From NCBI RefSeq assembly GCF_021735925.1, contig NZ_WMEA01000007.1, positions 1 through 64,000 on the forward strand: 64,000 bases of DNA. Reading direction: 5' to 3'. Origin of the DNA: Loktanella sp. M215 (GTDB taxonomy: Bacteria; Pseudomonadota; Alphaproteobacteria; Rhodobacterales; Rhodobacteraceae). A program made the translations under genes and the position numbers. Positions 18,624-26,928 of this stretch are shown in pieces. Position 1 is the stretch's first letter; the number at the start of each line of letters is the position of its first letter. The notes below the pieces were generated by a model, which saw nothing but the letters and a program-made list of their open reading frames with translations, was not told where the DNA came from and did no database searches.

Positions 18624-20048
18624 ATGTTTCTGCCAGACCGCAGCCGTCTTTCAGACCGCTCCCGCCTTTTCGCGCTGACCGGCTTTCTGCCGGCGGGCGT
18701 CGTGCTCTTGATGGTCGCCTTCGAATATACGGGCCAGTCGGGCTTTGCCATGGCAGCCTCGGTCCTTGGGGTCGCGGCGGTTGCCATCTTCAGCCTTGGG
18801 GTCAAGGCATCCCGCGTCGCATTCGTGTTCATTGCCTTGGCTCTGGTCGTCTGGGCCGCCCTGACCCGCGCGGACTGGGGGGCCGCCACCGTGGCCGCCA
18901 CCCAGCGCGGTGCCATGGTCATTGCGCTGTTCACCGCCCTGACGGCGATCCGCAACGCGGCGATGACCGCACCCGAGATCGTGGAATGCGGTCGGTTTCT
19001 GGCCCGCCAGCGCCCCGGATTGCGCTATACCGCGCTGACGATCGGCGGGCACCTGTTCGCGCTGATCCTGATCTATGGCTCGATTTCCCTGCTGGGCACG
19101 CTGGCCACCGAAAGCGGGTCGCAGGACAAGGATCCAGAGATCACCCGTCAGCGCACCCGTCGCATGATGATCGCCATCCAGCGCGGGTTTGCATCGACCC
19201 TTTGCTGGTCGCCGCTGGGGTTTTCGATGATCATCACCATCGCCGTCGTGCCGGGTGCAAGCTGGTCCGCAGCCGCCCTGCCCGGCATCGCCAGCGCGCT
19301 GATGATGATGGTCATCGGCTGGGGTCTGGACGCGCTGTACAAGACCCGGCGCCCCGTCCAGCCGCGCCCGCAGGAAACCGAACGCTGGCTGATCCAGCTG
19401 CGCCCCCTGTTGTTGCTGCTGACAATCGTGATGGCAGGCGTGGCGCTGCTGCACTTCGCAGCCGGGGTCGAGATCATCGGGGCCGTCATGTCCCTTGTGC
19501 CGGTCGTCGCGTTCGTCTGGATCGCGCTGCAGGACCCGCCCGCGGGCCAGTCCCGCGGCGCGCACCTGCGCGACCGAATCTTGGGGTTCATCACCCGCGA
19601 ATTGCCCGGCTACCGTGGAGAGATGGTCCTGCTGTTCATGGCAGGCTTCATCGGCAGTCTGGGGGCCTACCTGCTGGTGCCGCTGGTGCAGGCGCAGGGT
19701 CTGGACCTGACGACCCTGCCGCCCTGGGTGATCGTCGCGGCGATGGTCTGGATCATTCCGATCACCGGCCAGCTGGGCATGAACCCGATCCTTGCCGTGT
19801 CCCTGCTGGTCCCGATCCTGCCGGCGCCAGAGGTCATGGGCATCCCCCCCACGGCATTGGTCATCGCGATCACCAGTGGCTGGGCCCTGAGCGGCGCGAC
19901 ATCGCCCTTCACCGCCTCGGTGATGCTGGCAGCCTCGCTGGGGGGTGTGTCGCCGCTGCGCGCGGGTCTGGGCTGGAACGGGGTGTATATCCTGGTTGCC
20001 GGCGCCGTGTTGACAGGTTGGTCGCTGCTGCTGCTGACTGTGCTTTAA
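18624..20048 (+). CDS. Predicted multi-pass inner-membrane protein, family not recognised
   Basis: About 474 residues with roughly eleven to thirteen hydrophobic segments. The C-terminal half has glycine/proline-rich breaks inside helices (WIIPITGQLGMNPILAVS and SGWALSGATSPFTAS). That pattern is seen in ion-transporter-superfamily secondary carriers with re-entrant loops, but I cannot assign a family. A cytoplasmic stretch rich in Arg/Gln (DKDPEITRQRTRRMM) lies near residue 180. ATG 18594 is an alternative start. It has no close operon partner: proB ends 239 bp upstream and the next gene starts 207 bp downstream. Confidence 0.65.
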   Translation: MFLPDRSRLSDRSRLFALTGFLPAGVVLLMVAFEYTGQSGFAMAASVLGVAAVAIFSLGVKASRVAFVFIALALVVWAALTRADWGAATVAATQRGAMVIALFTALTAIRNAAMTAPEIVECGRFLARQRPGLRYTALTIGGHLFALILIYGSISLLGTLATESGSQDKDPEITRQRTRRMMIAIQRGFASTLCWSPLGFSMIITIAVVPGASWSAAALPGIASALMMMVIGWGLDALYKTRRPVQPRPQETERWLIQLRPLLLLLTIVMAGVALLHFAAGVEIIGAVMSLVPVVAFVWIALQDPPAGQSRGAHLRDRILGFITRELPGYRGEMVLLFMAGFIGSLGAYLLVPLVQAQGLDLTTLPPWVIVAAMVWIIPITGQLGMNPILAVSLLVPILPAPEVMGIPPTALVIAITSGWALSGATSPFTASVMLAASLGGVSPLRAGLGWNGVYILVAGAVLTGWSLLLLTVL

Positions 20049-20102
20049 ATCCGTAGGCTTTCGGACTGCTGAATCACGGTTTTTCAAGGTCAGTGACATG
20101 CT

Positions 20103-20133
20103 GGGGCATCAAGGCGGATATGCCCGATGCCCC
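20103..20133. repeat. Inverted repeat upstream of the operator-like cluster
   Basis: GGGGCATC and GATGCCCC form a perfect 8-bp stem with a 15-nt loop, 55 bp downstream of the membrane-protein gene stop. It may terminate that gene or belong to the control region of the next one. Confidence 0.35.
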
Positions 20134-20137
20134 GGCA

Positions 20138-20216
20138 TGTGTATCAAATATATTTTTGATGCACACAGCATTAATATGCTTTACGGATTACACCTTAAAC
20201 ACGGATGTGCATCAGA
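20138..20216. promoter_or_regulatory. Cluster of three TGTGCATCA-type motifs before the nucleotidyltransferase gene
   Basis: Three copies of an 11-bp motif occur in an AT-rich stretch: TGTGTATCAAA (20138-20148, plus), TGTGCATCAAA on the minus strand (20155-20165) and TGTGCATCAGA (20206-20216, plus). The first two form an imperfect palindrome with a 6-nt TATATT spacer. The third lies 40 bp before the chosen start codon. This is the arrangement of a repressor or activator operator, possibly autogenous. Confidence 0.5.
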
Positions 20217-20255
20217 AATCTCTTTGCTGCACACAATCGCGGTTGGGATTTTCAG

Positions 20256-21287
20256 ATGGTCGACCTTCACATCACTTCGCTGTCTCGCAGTGCACAGGTC
20301 GCCTATCAGGATCTGTTGCGCCTGCATCTGGAGGAGACGGCCTCGGGCCTGATTGGATCCGTCGAGGCGCGTCATCGCAACGGGCGGACGTATCTTTATG
20401 ACCGCTTCCGGATCGGGACCCAGATGAAGTCTCACTATCTTGGCGAAGACACGCCCGACCTGCGGGACCGGCTTGCCTCTGCCGCGCGGTTGAAGACCGA
20501 GGCGGAGGAACGGTCGAAAGGCATGAGCCGGTTGGCAAGACTGCTGCGGGCCGAAGGGATGATCACCACCGACAGAGAGACCGGATCGCTGCTGCTGGCC
20601 TTTGCGCGCGCTGGCGTCTTCCGTCTTGGCGGCACGCTGGTCGGCACCGCGGCCTATAGTCTGTATCAGGGCGAGTTGGGTGTCCGCTTTGATACGGATG
20701 ATCTGGCGCAAACGGGTGACATCGACTTTGCGAGCTTTGAACGCCTGTCCGTCTCACTTGGCGACCGGGTCGAGGAGGATCCGGGTGACATCCTGAAGAC
20801 CCTGAAATTCGATCCTGTCCCGGGCGTCTTTGATCGTCAGATATGGAAATGGCGGCAAAGCAGCGGTGCTGCGATGGTCGAATTCCTGACGCCGGCGTTC
20901 GGTGAAGAGGTCGTCAAACCGCTGCCGGCGCTTGGGGTCTCTGCGCAGGCGCTGCACTACCTCAATTACCTGATCGCCGATCCCATCCACGCCGTCGCAC
21001 TCTATCGGTCTGGCGTCCTGATTCAGATTCCGCGTCCCGAACGGTTTGCGATCCACAAGTTGATCGTAGCAGACCGGCGATCCGGCGGGACGGACCAGGG
21101 CAAGTCGATCAAGGATCGCGGACAGGCCGCCTTTCTCATTGCCGTGCTCGCTCAGGACAGACCGGATGACCTCGCCGAGGCCTATGCGGACGCTTTGTCC
21201 CGCGGGCCGCGGTGGCGACACCGGCTGACATCGAGCCTGAGCAAGATGCCCGAGACGGGCGATATCCTGTCTACCTTGGTCAAATAA
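20256..21287 (+). CDS. Nucleotidyltransferase-fold protein (GSU2403/NTP_transf_8-like)
   Basis: About 343 residues. The centre holds the nucleotidyltransferase-like pattern FRLGGTLVGTAAYSLYQ followed by an acidic segment TDDLAQTGDIDFASFE, where the spaced Asp residues would bind metal. The C-terminal region (ERFAIHKLIVADRRS and KDRGQAAFLIAVLA) is helical and matches what I recall of the GSU2403 nucleotidyltransferase-fold family, whose biological role is not established. I chose ATG 20256 (MVDLHITSLS); an in-frame ATG at 20205 lies inside an operator-like motif. It stands alone between the membrane protein and the replication module, convergent with repC. Confidence 0.75.
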   Translation: MVDLHITSLSRSAQVAYQDLLRLHLEETASGLIGSVEARHRNGRTYLYDRFRIGTQMKSHYLGEDTPDLRDRLASAARLKTEAEERSKGMSRLARLLRAEGMITTDRETGSLLLAFARAGVFRLGGTLVGTAAYSLYQGELGVRFDTDDLAQTGDIDFASFERLSVSLGDRVEEDPGDILKTLKFDPVPGVFDRQIWKWRQSSGAAMVEFLTPAFGEEVVKPLPALGVSAQALHYLNYLIADPIHAVALYRSGVLIQIPRPERFAIHKLIVADRRSGGTDQGKSIKDRGQAAFLIAVLAQDRPDDLAEAYADALSRGPRWRHRLTSSLSKMPETGDILSTLVK

Positions 21288-21358
21288 TTCGTCAGATTGA
21301 CTACTAAGCGGCGGGTGAGTCCCGATGCCCCTGAGGCTGATATGGCAAGGCAGCGTAG

Positions 21359-21378
21359 AAATTGTCAGCTGACAATTT
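21359..21378. repeat. Candidate parS site 1 (20-bp palindrome)
   Basis: A perfect 20-bp palindrome with core ATTGTCAGCTGACAAT, 23 bp beyond the repC stop codon. It shares its core with two further copies inside the repC 3' end. Palindromes of this type near repC are the partition sites bound by RepB in repABC replicons. Confidence 0.8.
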
Positions 21379-21401
21379 TCGGCCCATCGCACATGACCAG
21401 C

Positions 21402-22523
21402 CTAAAAAGCGTGGTGATGCGCGGACCGATTGTCAGCTGACAACTTATCGGGACGCCGGGAGACAGAATTGTCAGCTGACAATTTCCCGGCACGGCGCAG
21501 GGCCACGGCCTGAAGCATCGGTCGCAGATCGAACCCACCTGCCCGTCCTTGTTGCGTCAGATGGCGTAGATACGCGCCCGGGCTGTCGATCTCGCGCAAC
21601 CTCTCGAGAATGCACAACACCGCAACGCTCGCTGCGTTCTGACCCAATGTCCGTTGCGCTGCGATCATGACCGGATGATCAATCCCGATCATCGGTGCAA
21701 TCCGGCTGGCAACGTCGTGCAGGTCCTGCCAATTGCGCACCGGTGCTGGAAAGTAGCACCGGTATTCTGTGCAAATTTCCGTCACCTCTCGCAGTGACGT
21801 TCGCTGATTGTGAGCTTCAGAGTCAGAGTTATATTTTGTTTCCACATGTATGTGCCGCTCATTCTGATCGTCGGCGCCGCTCATTTCATCGGCGTCGCAG
21901 GCTGTGGTGGTCGGTGTCAGCCGGTCACGCAGGGCATCCGCGATGCAGGCCAGTTCCGTCAGGGCGGCGTTGCGCCGCAACACGCGACGCGCGGTTTCGG
22001 TCAAGTGATCTGGACCAAGCTGATCGATGACGGCTTGCCGCAGTGCGATGACGGTCTGGCGGGCCACTGCAATCTCCTCGGCTTGCATCCGATGTTCGGC
22101 AGCGGCTTGCGCGATCTGTTCAGCCGCACGGGCGAGGGGTGAGAGGTCGAACCCGAAGGCGAGCGCGATCCGCTGCCCGATCCGCCGCGCAAAGCGTTTG
22201 TGGTTCGGACTGTCGCGTCGGTTGACAACGCCAAGCGCGACCAGCTGGGCCAAGTGACGACGCAAAGTGCTCTCGGGCATGCCATTCAGCCGGTCCGACA
22301 GGGTGCGATTGGCGGGAAAAACGATGGCTTCGTGTGGCTGCACCGAAATTTCGCGGCCCGGATGAAAGGTCATCAGCGCCTTGAGAACGCCAAGCGTGCG
22401 GTGCGACAGGCCGAACGTGGACGCCGCCTGTGTCAGCGCGGACAGGATGTCCCATTTGTCGACCGTGGTCGCGGGACACAGCTGCGCCGGACCACTGCCA
22501 GCGAAAAGCGTGGGTGATGTCAT
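21402..22523 (-). CDS. repC: Replication initiation protein RepC
   Basis: A 373-residue initiator of repABC replicons. It has the family N-terminal winged-helix region (DKWDILSALTQAASTFGLS, KALMTFHPG and VFPANRTLSDRLNGMPESTL) and the C-terminal segment RNWQDLHDVASRIAPMIGI with GQNAASVAVLCILER. In this family the origin usually lies within repC. The last 27 residues contain KLSADN twice; each copy is the translation of a parS-like palindrome. The start at 22523 has only a weak ribosome-binding site, and the leader is covered by a candidate antisense RNA. Confidence 0.95.
   Translation of the reverse strand: MTSPTLFAGSGPAQLCPATTVDKWDILSALTQAASTFGLSHRTLGVLKALMTFHPGREISVQPHEAIVFPANRTLSDRLNGMPESTLRRHLAQLVALGVVNRRDSPNHKRFARRIGQRIALAFGFDLSPLARAAEQIAQAAAEHRMQAEEIAVARQTVIALRQAVIDQLGPDHLTETARRVLRRNAALTELACIADALRDRLTPTTTACDADEMSGADDQNERHIHVETKYNSDSEAHNQRTSLREVTEICTEYRCYFPAPVRNWQDLHDVASRIAPMIGIDHPVMIAAQRTLGQNAASVAVLCILERLREIDSPGAYLRHLTQQGRAGGFDLRPMLQAVALRRAGKLSADNSVSRRPDKLSADNRSAHHHAF
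21430..21443. repeat. Candidate parS site 2 (14-bp palindrome, in repC codons)
   Basis: TTGTCAGCTGACAA, perfect over 14 bp. It lies within the repC reading frame, where it encodes part of a KLSADN hexapeptide. Same core as sites 1 and 3. Confidence 0.75.
21467..21484. repeat. Candidate parS site 3 (18-bp palindrome, in repC codons)
   Basis: AATTGTCAGCTGACAATT, a perfect 18-bp palindrome inside repC that encodes the first KLSADN. Centre-to-centre spacing to site 2 is about 39 bp, and from site 2 to site 1 about 68 bp. Confidence 0.78.
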
Positions 22524-22573
22524 GTCATGTTCACGATGGACGCAAAAATTTAGGCCCCGCCCGGCGGGCAGAG

Positions 22574-22602
22574 TTGACAGATCGGGAAGTGCTGGCTATC
22601 TC
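22574..22602 (+). promoter_or_regulatory. Promoter of the repB-repC antisense RNA
   Basis: TTGACA at 22574-22579, a 17-bp spacer, then TATCTC at 22597-22602. It points opposite to repABC and lies just upstream of the terminated transcript described next. Confidence 0.6.
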
Positions 22603-22608
22603 GATAGT

Positions 22609-22661
22609 GCGAGTATTGAGAAGGGCCTTCCGGGTGTATGCCTGGGGGGCTTTTTCTTTTT
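22609..22661 (+). ncRNA. Counter-transcribed RNA (ctRNA) controlling repC
   Basis: The 136-bp repB-repC spacer carries, on the strand opposite repABC, a consensus-like promoter and a short transcript ending in a strong intrinsic terminator. The stem is 22621-22634 with 22641-22654 (14 pairs including G-T wobbles) and is followed by TTTTTCTTTTT. Position, orientation and size (about 50 nt) match the antisense incompatibility RNAs of repABC plasmids, which repress repC by altering the mRNA leader. The T-run overlaps the repB stop codon. Confidence 0.8.
22621..22661 (+). terminator. Intrinsic terminator of the ctRNA
   Basis: A G+C-rich hairpin with a 6-nt loop (TGTATG) followed by an 11-nt T-rich tract on the plus strand. 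It is the clearest factor-independent terminator in the window. Confidence 0.8.
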
Positions 22662-23637
22662 AGGTCTGGTCTCGTGCCTCCGTTGAAGTTGCGTTGCCTT
22701 CGGAACGATCGCTGGTCCAGCGGTCGTGAAGCTCGTTCAGCAGGGTCTCTGCCTGTGCCGCCAGCCAATCGTCGAAACCGGTGGCGGGGATCGTCAGCGT
22801 CAGACCCTTCGTGCCCTTGCGCAGCTGCGCGATGACCGTCCCGTCGGGGGCGGCAATGGCCTGCGGGGCAGGGCGGTCGGGCTTGGTGGCCGGTGCCTTC
22901 ATCTCGGCGCGGCGAAAGGCTTCTTCGAACCGGGCATCTGAATTCAGGCCGGTGAAATCGGGACGCCGGGTCACGGTGATGGCGCGGGATTTTGCCGCCG
23001 GGTCCTCGAACAGGGCAGCCAGCGCCATCCAGCGATCGCGGCCGATGCTGGGTGCGGCACCGATCACCCGCAGAAACGGCAGATCGAAGGCCGTGCCGAC
23101 CTTTAGCATGCGGCTGACCATTGGCAGGTCCATCGACAGCGCCGCGGCGATTGTCTGCCGGTCGAAATCGGCCGCCTGCATCTGTGCGGCAAAGCTGGCT
23201 TTTTCAATAAAGCTGAGGTCCTTGCGGGCGGTATTTTCCTGCCCCTGCGCCAGCACCAGCGCGTGATCGTCCAGTTGGCGCACCATGGCCTTGACGGTTA
23301 TGTTCAGCGCCTTGAGCGCGCGCAGCCGACGGCGGCCATAAACGATCTCGAACCGGCCAGGTTTCGTTGCGTGGGGGCGCAGCAGCACCGGCACCTGCTG
23401 GCCGTAGGTCGCGAGGCTCTCCTGCAGCGCGTCCTGGTCGGCGTCCTGCAATGTCAGCCGGTCTTCCAGCCCCGCATCGTCGATCAGGGCAGGGTCGATG
23501 TCCTGCACGGCGCTTTCCTGCAGCTTCGTCAGGGAGGACTGCAACGCGCCGACGGCCCCTTGCGGGGCCCGGCGCGGTGTCGGTTGTGTCTCGGTCCGGG
23601 CGGAGGGTCCGCCCATCAGGATGCCTTTGCGTGCCAT
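22660..23637 (-). CDS. repB: Plasmid partitioning protein RepB (ParB family)
   Basis: A 325-residue centromere-binding protein. The ParB/Sulfiredoxin-type nuclease-like domain contains YGQQVPVLLRPH and FEIVYGRRRLRALKAL. The CTP-binding-like stretch GQENTARKDLSFIEKASFA follows, then the helix-turn-helix TIAAALSMDLPMVSRMLKVG. The start ATG at 23637 overlaps the repA stop (TAATG) and gives the typical MARKGIL N-terminus; ATG 23649 is possible. It is expected to bind the palindromes at 21359-21484. Confidence 0.94.
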   Translation of the reverse strand: MARKGILMGGPSARTETQPTPRRAPQGAVGALQSSLTKLQESAVQDIDPALIDDAGLEDRLTLQDADQDALQESLATYGQQVPVLLRPHATKPGRFEIVYGRRRLRALKALNITVKAMVRQLDDHALVLAQGQENTARKDLSFIEKASFAAQMQAADFDRQTIAAALSMDLPMVSRMLKVGTAFDLPFLRVIGAAPSIGRDRWMALAALFEDPAAKSRAITVTRRPDFTGLNSDARFEEAFRRAEMKAPATKPDRPAPQAIAAPDGTVIAQLRKGTKGLTLTIPATGFDDWLAAQAETLLNELHDRWTSDRSEGNATSTEARDQT

Positions 23638-24812
23638 TATCTGCCCCATGCTTTCTGGATCAGCATTTCGATCTCGTCATTCACCAGATTGAGTGAATCG
23701 ACCGCACGGTCGTAGGTGTTGCGGTGAAACTGGGTCCGGTCCACCTCGTAGACGGTCTGATGCGTCAACCCGGCGTCGGAAATCGCGGTTGATTTCAGCA
23801 TCGGCGCGACCATGACCTCGTCCCCGAAAAGCTGCCGCAGGAAGGCCACGACCTGCTGTTGCGGGCCGTCGTTGGGTTCGTAGCGGTTGATCAGAAAGCG
23901 CAGGAAGTCGAATTCCATCTTGGCCCCGGCGTGGCTGACGACGTCGAGCAGATCAGCGCTCATCTGCAGGAATTGCGACATCGAGGCCACGTCGAGCATG
24001 TTCGGCACGATGGTGATCAGCAGACCCGTCGAGGCACAAAGCGCCGACAGCGTCAGGTAACCCAGCTGCGGCGGGCAGTCGAAGACGATGACGTCGTAAT
24101 CCGCCTCGACATCCTGCAGGACAGTGGCCAGCCGGGCAAAGAAGGGCGGCTGCGCGTTGGCCATCAGCGCGCGCGGCGTTTCGTGTTCGAATTCCTGCAA
24201 CAGCAGACCCGCCGGGGCGAGGTCGATGCCGGTAAAGAACGTGGGCTGGATGATGCTGCGAAAGGGCAGGGGGTCTTCGTAGCGGATCGCGTCGTAAACA
24301 GTCCCTGTTTCAAGGAAATCGACCTCTGGCCGAAAGCCGAACAGGGTCGTCAGGGACGCCTGTGGGTCGATATCGACGCAGAGCACGCGGTAGCCTTTCA
24401 GGGCCAGCCGCTGGGCGGTGTGGATCGTACTGGTGGTCTTGCCCGAGCCGCCCTTGAAGTTCAGGAACGACAGCACCTGAACCTTGTCGCCGGGCCGCCG
24501 CCCCTTGGCGTAGGTGCCGGGTTTCTTGGCTCCCGCCTCGAGCGTGGTGCGGATATCCAGCAGATCCTGGGCGGAATAGTGACGCCGCCCCCCGGCAGAG
24601 GTATCGACCTCTGGCGCGCGGCCTTCGAAATGCAGCTTGCGCAGGAAGCTGGCCGAGATATTGAGGAGTTCAGCCGCCTCTGACGCGGAAAAGTGGCGCA
24701 ATTCCTTGGTGGCGTTCGGGGCAAAGACCTTTTCCATATGATCCTGCAACGCCGCCGACAGTTGTTCGGCGTTTTCGCGGATGCGCGTGCTGATCTGGAA
24801 TGTGTCGCTCAC
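23637..24812 (-). CDS. repA: Plasmid partitioning protein RepA (ParA family)
   Basis: A 391-residue partition ATPase. An N-terminal MerR-like helix-turn-helix (HFSASEAAELLNISASFLRK and GGRRHYSAQDLLDIR) precedes the ParA domain with deviant Walker A FLNFKGGSGKTTSTIHTAQ, VDIDPQASLT and VIFDCPPQLGYLTLSAL. RepA typically also represses the repABC promoter together with RepB. The start is probably GTG at 24812 (VSDTFQISTRI), which gives the usual family length; a GTG at 24887 is also in frame. Confidence 0.94.
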   Translation of the reverse strand: MSDTFQISTRIRENAEQLSAALQDHMEKVFAPNATKELRHFSASEAAELLNISASFLRKLHFEGRAPEVDTSAGGRRHYSAQDLLDIRTTLEAGAKKPGTYAKGRRPGDKVQVLSFLNFKGGSGKTTSTIHTAQRLALKGYRVLCVDIDPQASLTTLFGFRPEVDFLETGTVYDAIRYEDPLPFRSIIQPTFFTGIDLAPAGLLLQEFEHETPRALMANAQPPFFARLATVLQDVEADYDVIVFDCPPQLGYLTLSALCASTGLLITIVPNMLDVASMSQFLQMSADLLDVVSHAGAKMEFDFLRFLINRYEPNDGPQQQVVAFLRQLFGDEVMVAPMLKSTAISDAGLTHQTVYEVDRTQFHRNTYDRAVDSLNLVNDEIEMLIQKAWGR

Positions 24813-25191
24813 CTGTTCGTCCTTGCCCGCCGGCTTGACTGCCGGTCTGTGTCGTTTGTCGAGTAACGCTTTTTTGCGATAGCGCACTCTTTAACGTTCT
24901 ATAGACGACAAATCTGGAAGTTGGCAATCTTTTCCATCGGCTGTGTGTCGGAGTGAACGCACCATATCTGGTGGGTCCGTTGCTGAAATTCCACAAAAGA
25001 AGAACAAGATCCCCTGATTTCAATGGCTTGCGGAATATTCTCCAACGCGAAACGCGCAGGGCGTATGCGGACCCGGCAGCGACAATTGTCTCGGTGGATC
25101 AGGCCGATCAGGCTCTATGATTGGCAAAATCGCCTGCGACAGACCGTGTTCCGGCGGCTGTCAGAATCATGCCGGTCCCGGTCGGACGTCG
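24813..25191. other. repA upstream region, no gene seen
   Basis: 380 bp between repA and the M48 protease gene. I see no convincing coding frame and no parS-like palindrome. It must hold the repABC promoter. The first 75 bp could instead be coding if the GTG at 24887 is the repA start. Confidence 0.5.
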
Positions 25192-26103
25192 TCAGCTCCA
25201 CGGCCCATGACGCTTGCCCCGTTTTACTGTTGGCACTGTGCTCGACATTGCGGCGGGGGAGGGGGCCTTGCGACCCGGCGCCATCTGCCGCAGGGCTGCG
25301 ATCCGGTTTTCCGTCGCCGGATGGGTCGAAAACAGCTTGTCGCGGCCGTGGGCGTGCAAGGGATTGATGATGAACATGTGGGCGGTGGCGGGGTGACGTT
25401 CTGCCGCGTCATTATCGATCCGTGCGGCACCTTGCTGGATCCGCTCCAGCGCAGAGGCAAGCCACATGGGATTGCCACAGATCTCGGCCCCGATGCGATC
25501 GGCCTCGTATTCGCGCGACCGGCTGATTGCCATCTGCACGAGGGCGGCGGCGAGGGGAGCGAGGATCATCATGGCGATGGTGCCGACGATGCCAAGACGC
25601 TCGCGCGAGCCGCCGAAGAACAACGCGAAGTTCGCCAGCATCGAGATCGCACCGGCGAAGGTCGCGGTCACGGTCATGATCGCCGTGTCATGGTTGCGGA
25701 TATGCGCCAGCTCGTGCGCCACGACGGCGGCGACCTCTTCGCGGCTCAGGCTTTGCAGCAGACCTGCGGTGACGGCCACGGCCGCGTTGGCCGGATTGCG
25801 CCCGGTGGCAAAGGCATTGGGCTGGGGCGTGTCGATCAGATAGACGGCGGGCATCGGCAGGCCGGCGTTCCGCGCAAGGTCCGCCACCATGTCGTGCAGG
25901 CCCCGGCGGTCGCCGGCGCTGATCGGTTGCGCATTGTGCATGCGCAGGACCATCTTGTCGGAATTCCACCACGAAAAGGCGTTCATCGCCACTGCGACCG
26001 CAAAGGCCACGGCGATGCCGCCGGTGCCGGCCAGCAGATACCCGACGCCCAGAAAAAGCGCCGTCATCGCGGCCATCAACATGGCTGTCTTTGCGTATCC
26101 CAT
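25192..26103 (-). CDS. htpX: Zinc metalloprotease HtpX-like (M48)
   Basis: A 303-residue membrane-bound protease. Two N-terminal membrane helices ([20 protein letters not shown], then [15 protein letters not shown]) precede the catalytic domain with HELAH at residues 130-134 and the third ligand in [14 protein letters not shown] second hydrophobic pair lies around residues 145-190. HtpX degrades misfolded membrane proteins. AAGGA at 8 nt supports ATG 26103 over 26133. The C-terminal tail is Ser/Pro/Lys-rich. It is not obviously linked to the neighbours. Confidence 0.9.
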   Translation of the reverse strand: MGYAKTAMLMAAMTALFLGVGYLLAGTGGIAVAFAVAVAMNAFSWWNSDKMVLRMHNAQPISAGDRRGLHDMVADLARNAGLPMPAVYLIDTPQPNAFATGRNPANAAVAVTAGLLQSLSREEVAAVVAHELAHIRNHDTAIMTVTATFAGAISMLANFALFFGGSRERLGIVGTIAMMILAPLAAALVQMAISRSREYEADRIGAEICGNPMWLASALERIQQGAARIDNDAAERHPATAHMFIINPLHAHGRDKLFSTHPATENRIAALRQMAPGRKAPSPAAMSSTVPTVKRGKRHGPWS

Positions 26104-26181
26104 CGCGTGTCCTTGCGTCCGTTCCCCGTTCATATGGGGAAGGCCGCGGGATTTAAAAGAGTGTGCCCGGTTGCGAAAATG

Positions 26182-26928
26182 TCATCCGACGCGGCGCAGG
26201 AACGCGATGGTCCGCTCGTCCTGCGGATGGTCCAGCAGGTCCGCTGGCGGACCCTGTTCCACGATCCGCCCTTCGGCCATAAAGATGATGCGGTCGGCGA
26301 TTTCGCGGGCGAATTGCATCTCGTGGGTGACGATCAGCATGGTCTGGCCCTTGTCCGCGACGCGGCGCATCAGGTCCAGCACCTCGCCCACCCATTCGGG
26401 GTCGAGGGCGGATGTCGGTTCATCGAACAGCATCAGGTCGGCATCGAGCGCCATCGCGCGGCCGATGCCGACCCGCTGCTGCTGGCCGCCGGAGAGGGCG
26501 GCGGGGTAGGCGCCCGCCTTCTCTGACAGGCCCGTCTCGCGCAGGATGGTGTCGGCGCGGGCGTTGGCCTCGGCCTTTGTCTGGCCCTTTACGGTGATCA
26601 GCGCCTGCGTGATGTTTTCGCGCGCGGTCTTGTTGGCGAAGAGGGCGTAGTTCTGGAACACGAAGGAGGTCCGCCGGCGCAGGGCGAGGATCTGCGCCTT
26701 GGTGACACTCTCTGCATCGACGGTCAGATCGCCGACGCGGATCGTGCCGCTGTCGGGCCGGTCGAGGTAGTTCATGCAGCGCAGCAAGGTGGACTTGCCG
26801 GTGCCGGAGGGACCGATCACGACGACCCGCTCGCCCGGTGCGATCTCGAGCGCGATGTCGCGCAGCACATGGGTGTCGCCAAAGGATTTCGTGAGGCCCG
26901 TGACAGAGATTCCGGCGGTTGCGGTCAT
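26182..26928 (-). CDS. Polar amino acid ABC transporter ATP-binding protein
   Basis: A 248-residue ATPase of the GlnQ/HisP class with Walker A GPSGTGKSTLLRCMN, signature LSGGQQQRVGIGRAM, Walker B LMLFDEPTSALDPEWVGEV and H-loop VTHEM. The RCMNYLDRPDSG segment is typical of amino-acid importers. The start overlaps the permease stop by 4 nt. It powers the importer made with the two genes upstream. Confidence 0.93.
   Translation of the reverse strand: MTATAGISVTGLTKSFGDTHVLRDIALEIAPGERVVVIGPSGTGKSTLLRCMNYLDRPDSGTIRVGDLTVDAESVTKAQILALRRRTSFVFQNYALFANKTARENITQALITVKGQTKAEANARADTILRETGLSEKAGAYPAALSGGQQQRVGIGRAMALDADLMLFDEPTSALDPEWVGEVLDLMRRVADKGQTMLIVTHEMQFAREIADRIIFMAEGRIVEQGPPADLLDHPQDERTIAFLRRVG

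Noticed and set aside
21359..21484. Short repeats as a possible CRISPR array
   Set aside because: Only three palindromic copies with unequal spacing, adjacent to repC; parS explains them better and no cas genes are present.
25117..26526. 469-residue plus-strand open frame
   Set aside because: Runs antisense through htpX and the amino-acid ATPase; His/Gly/Arg-rich shadow.
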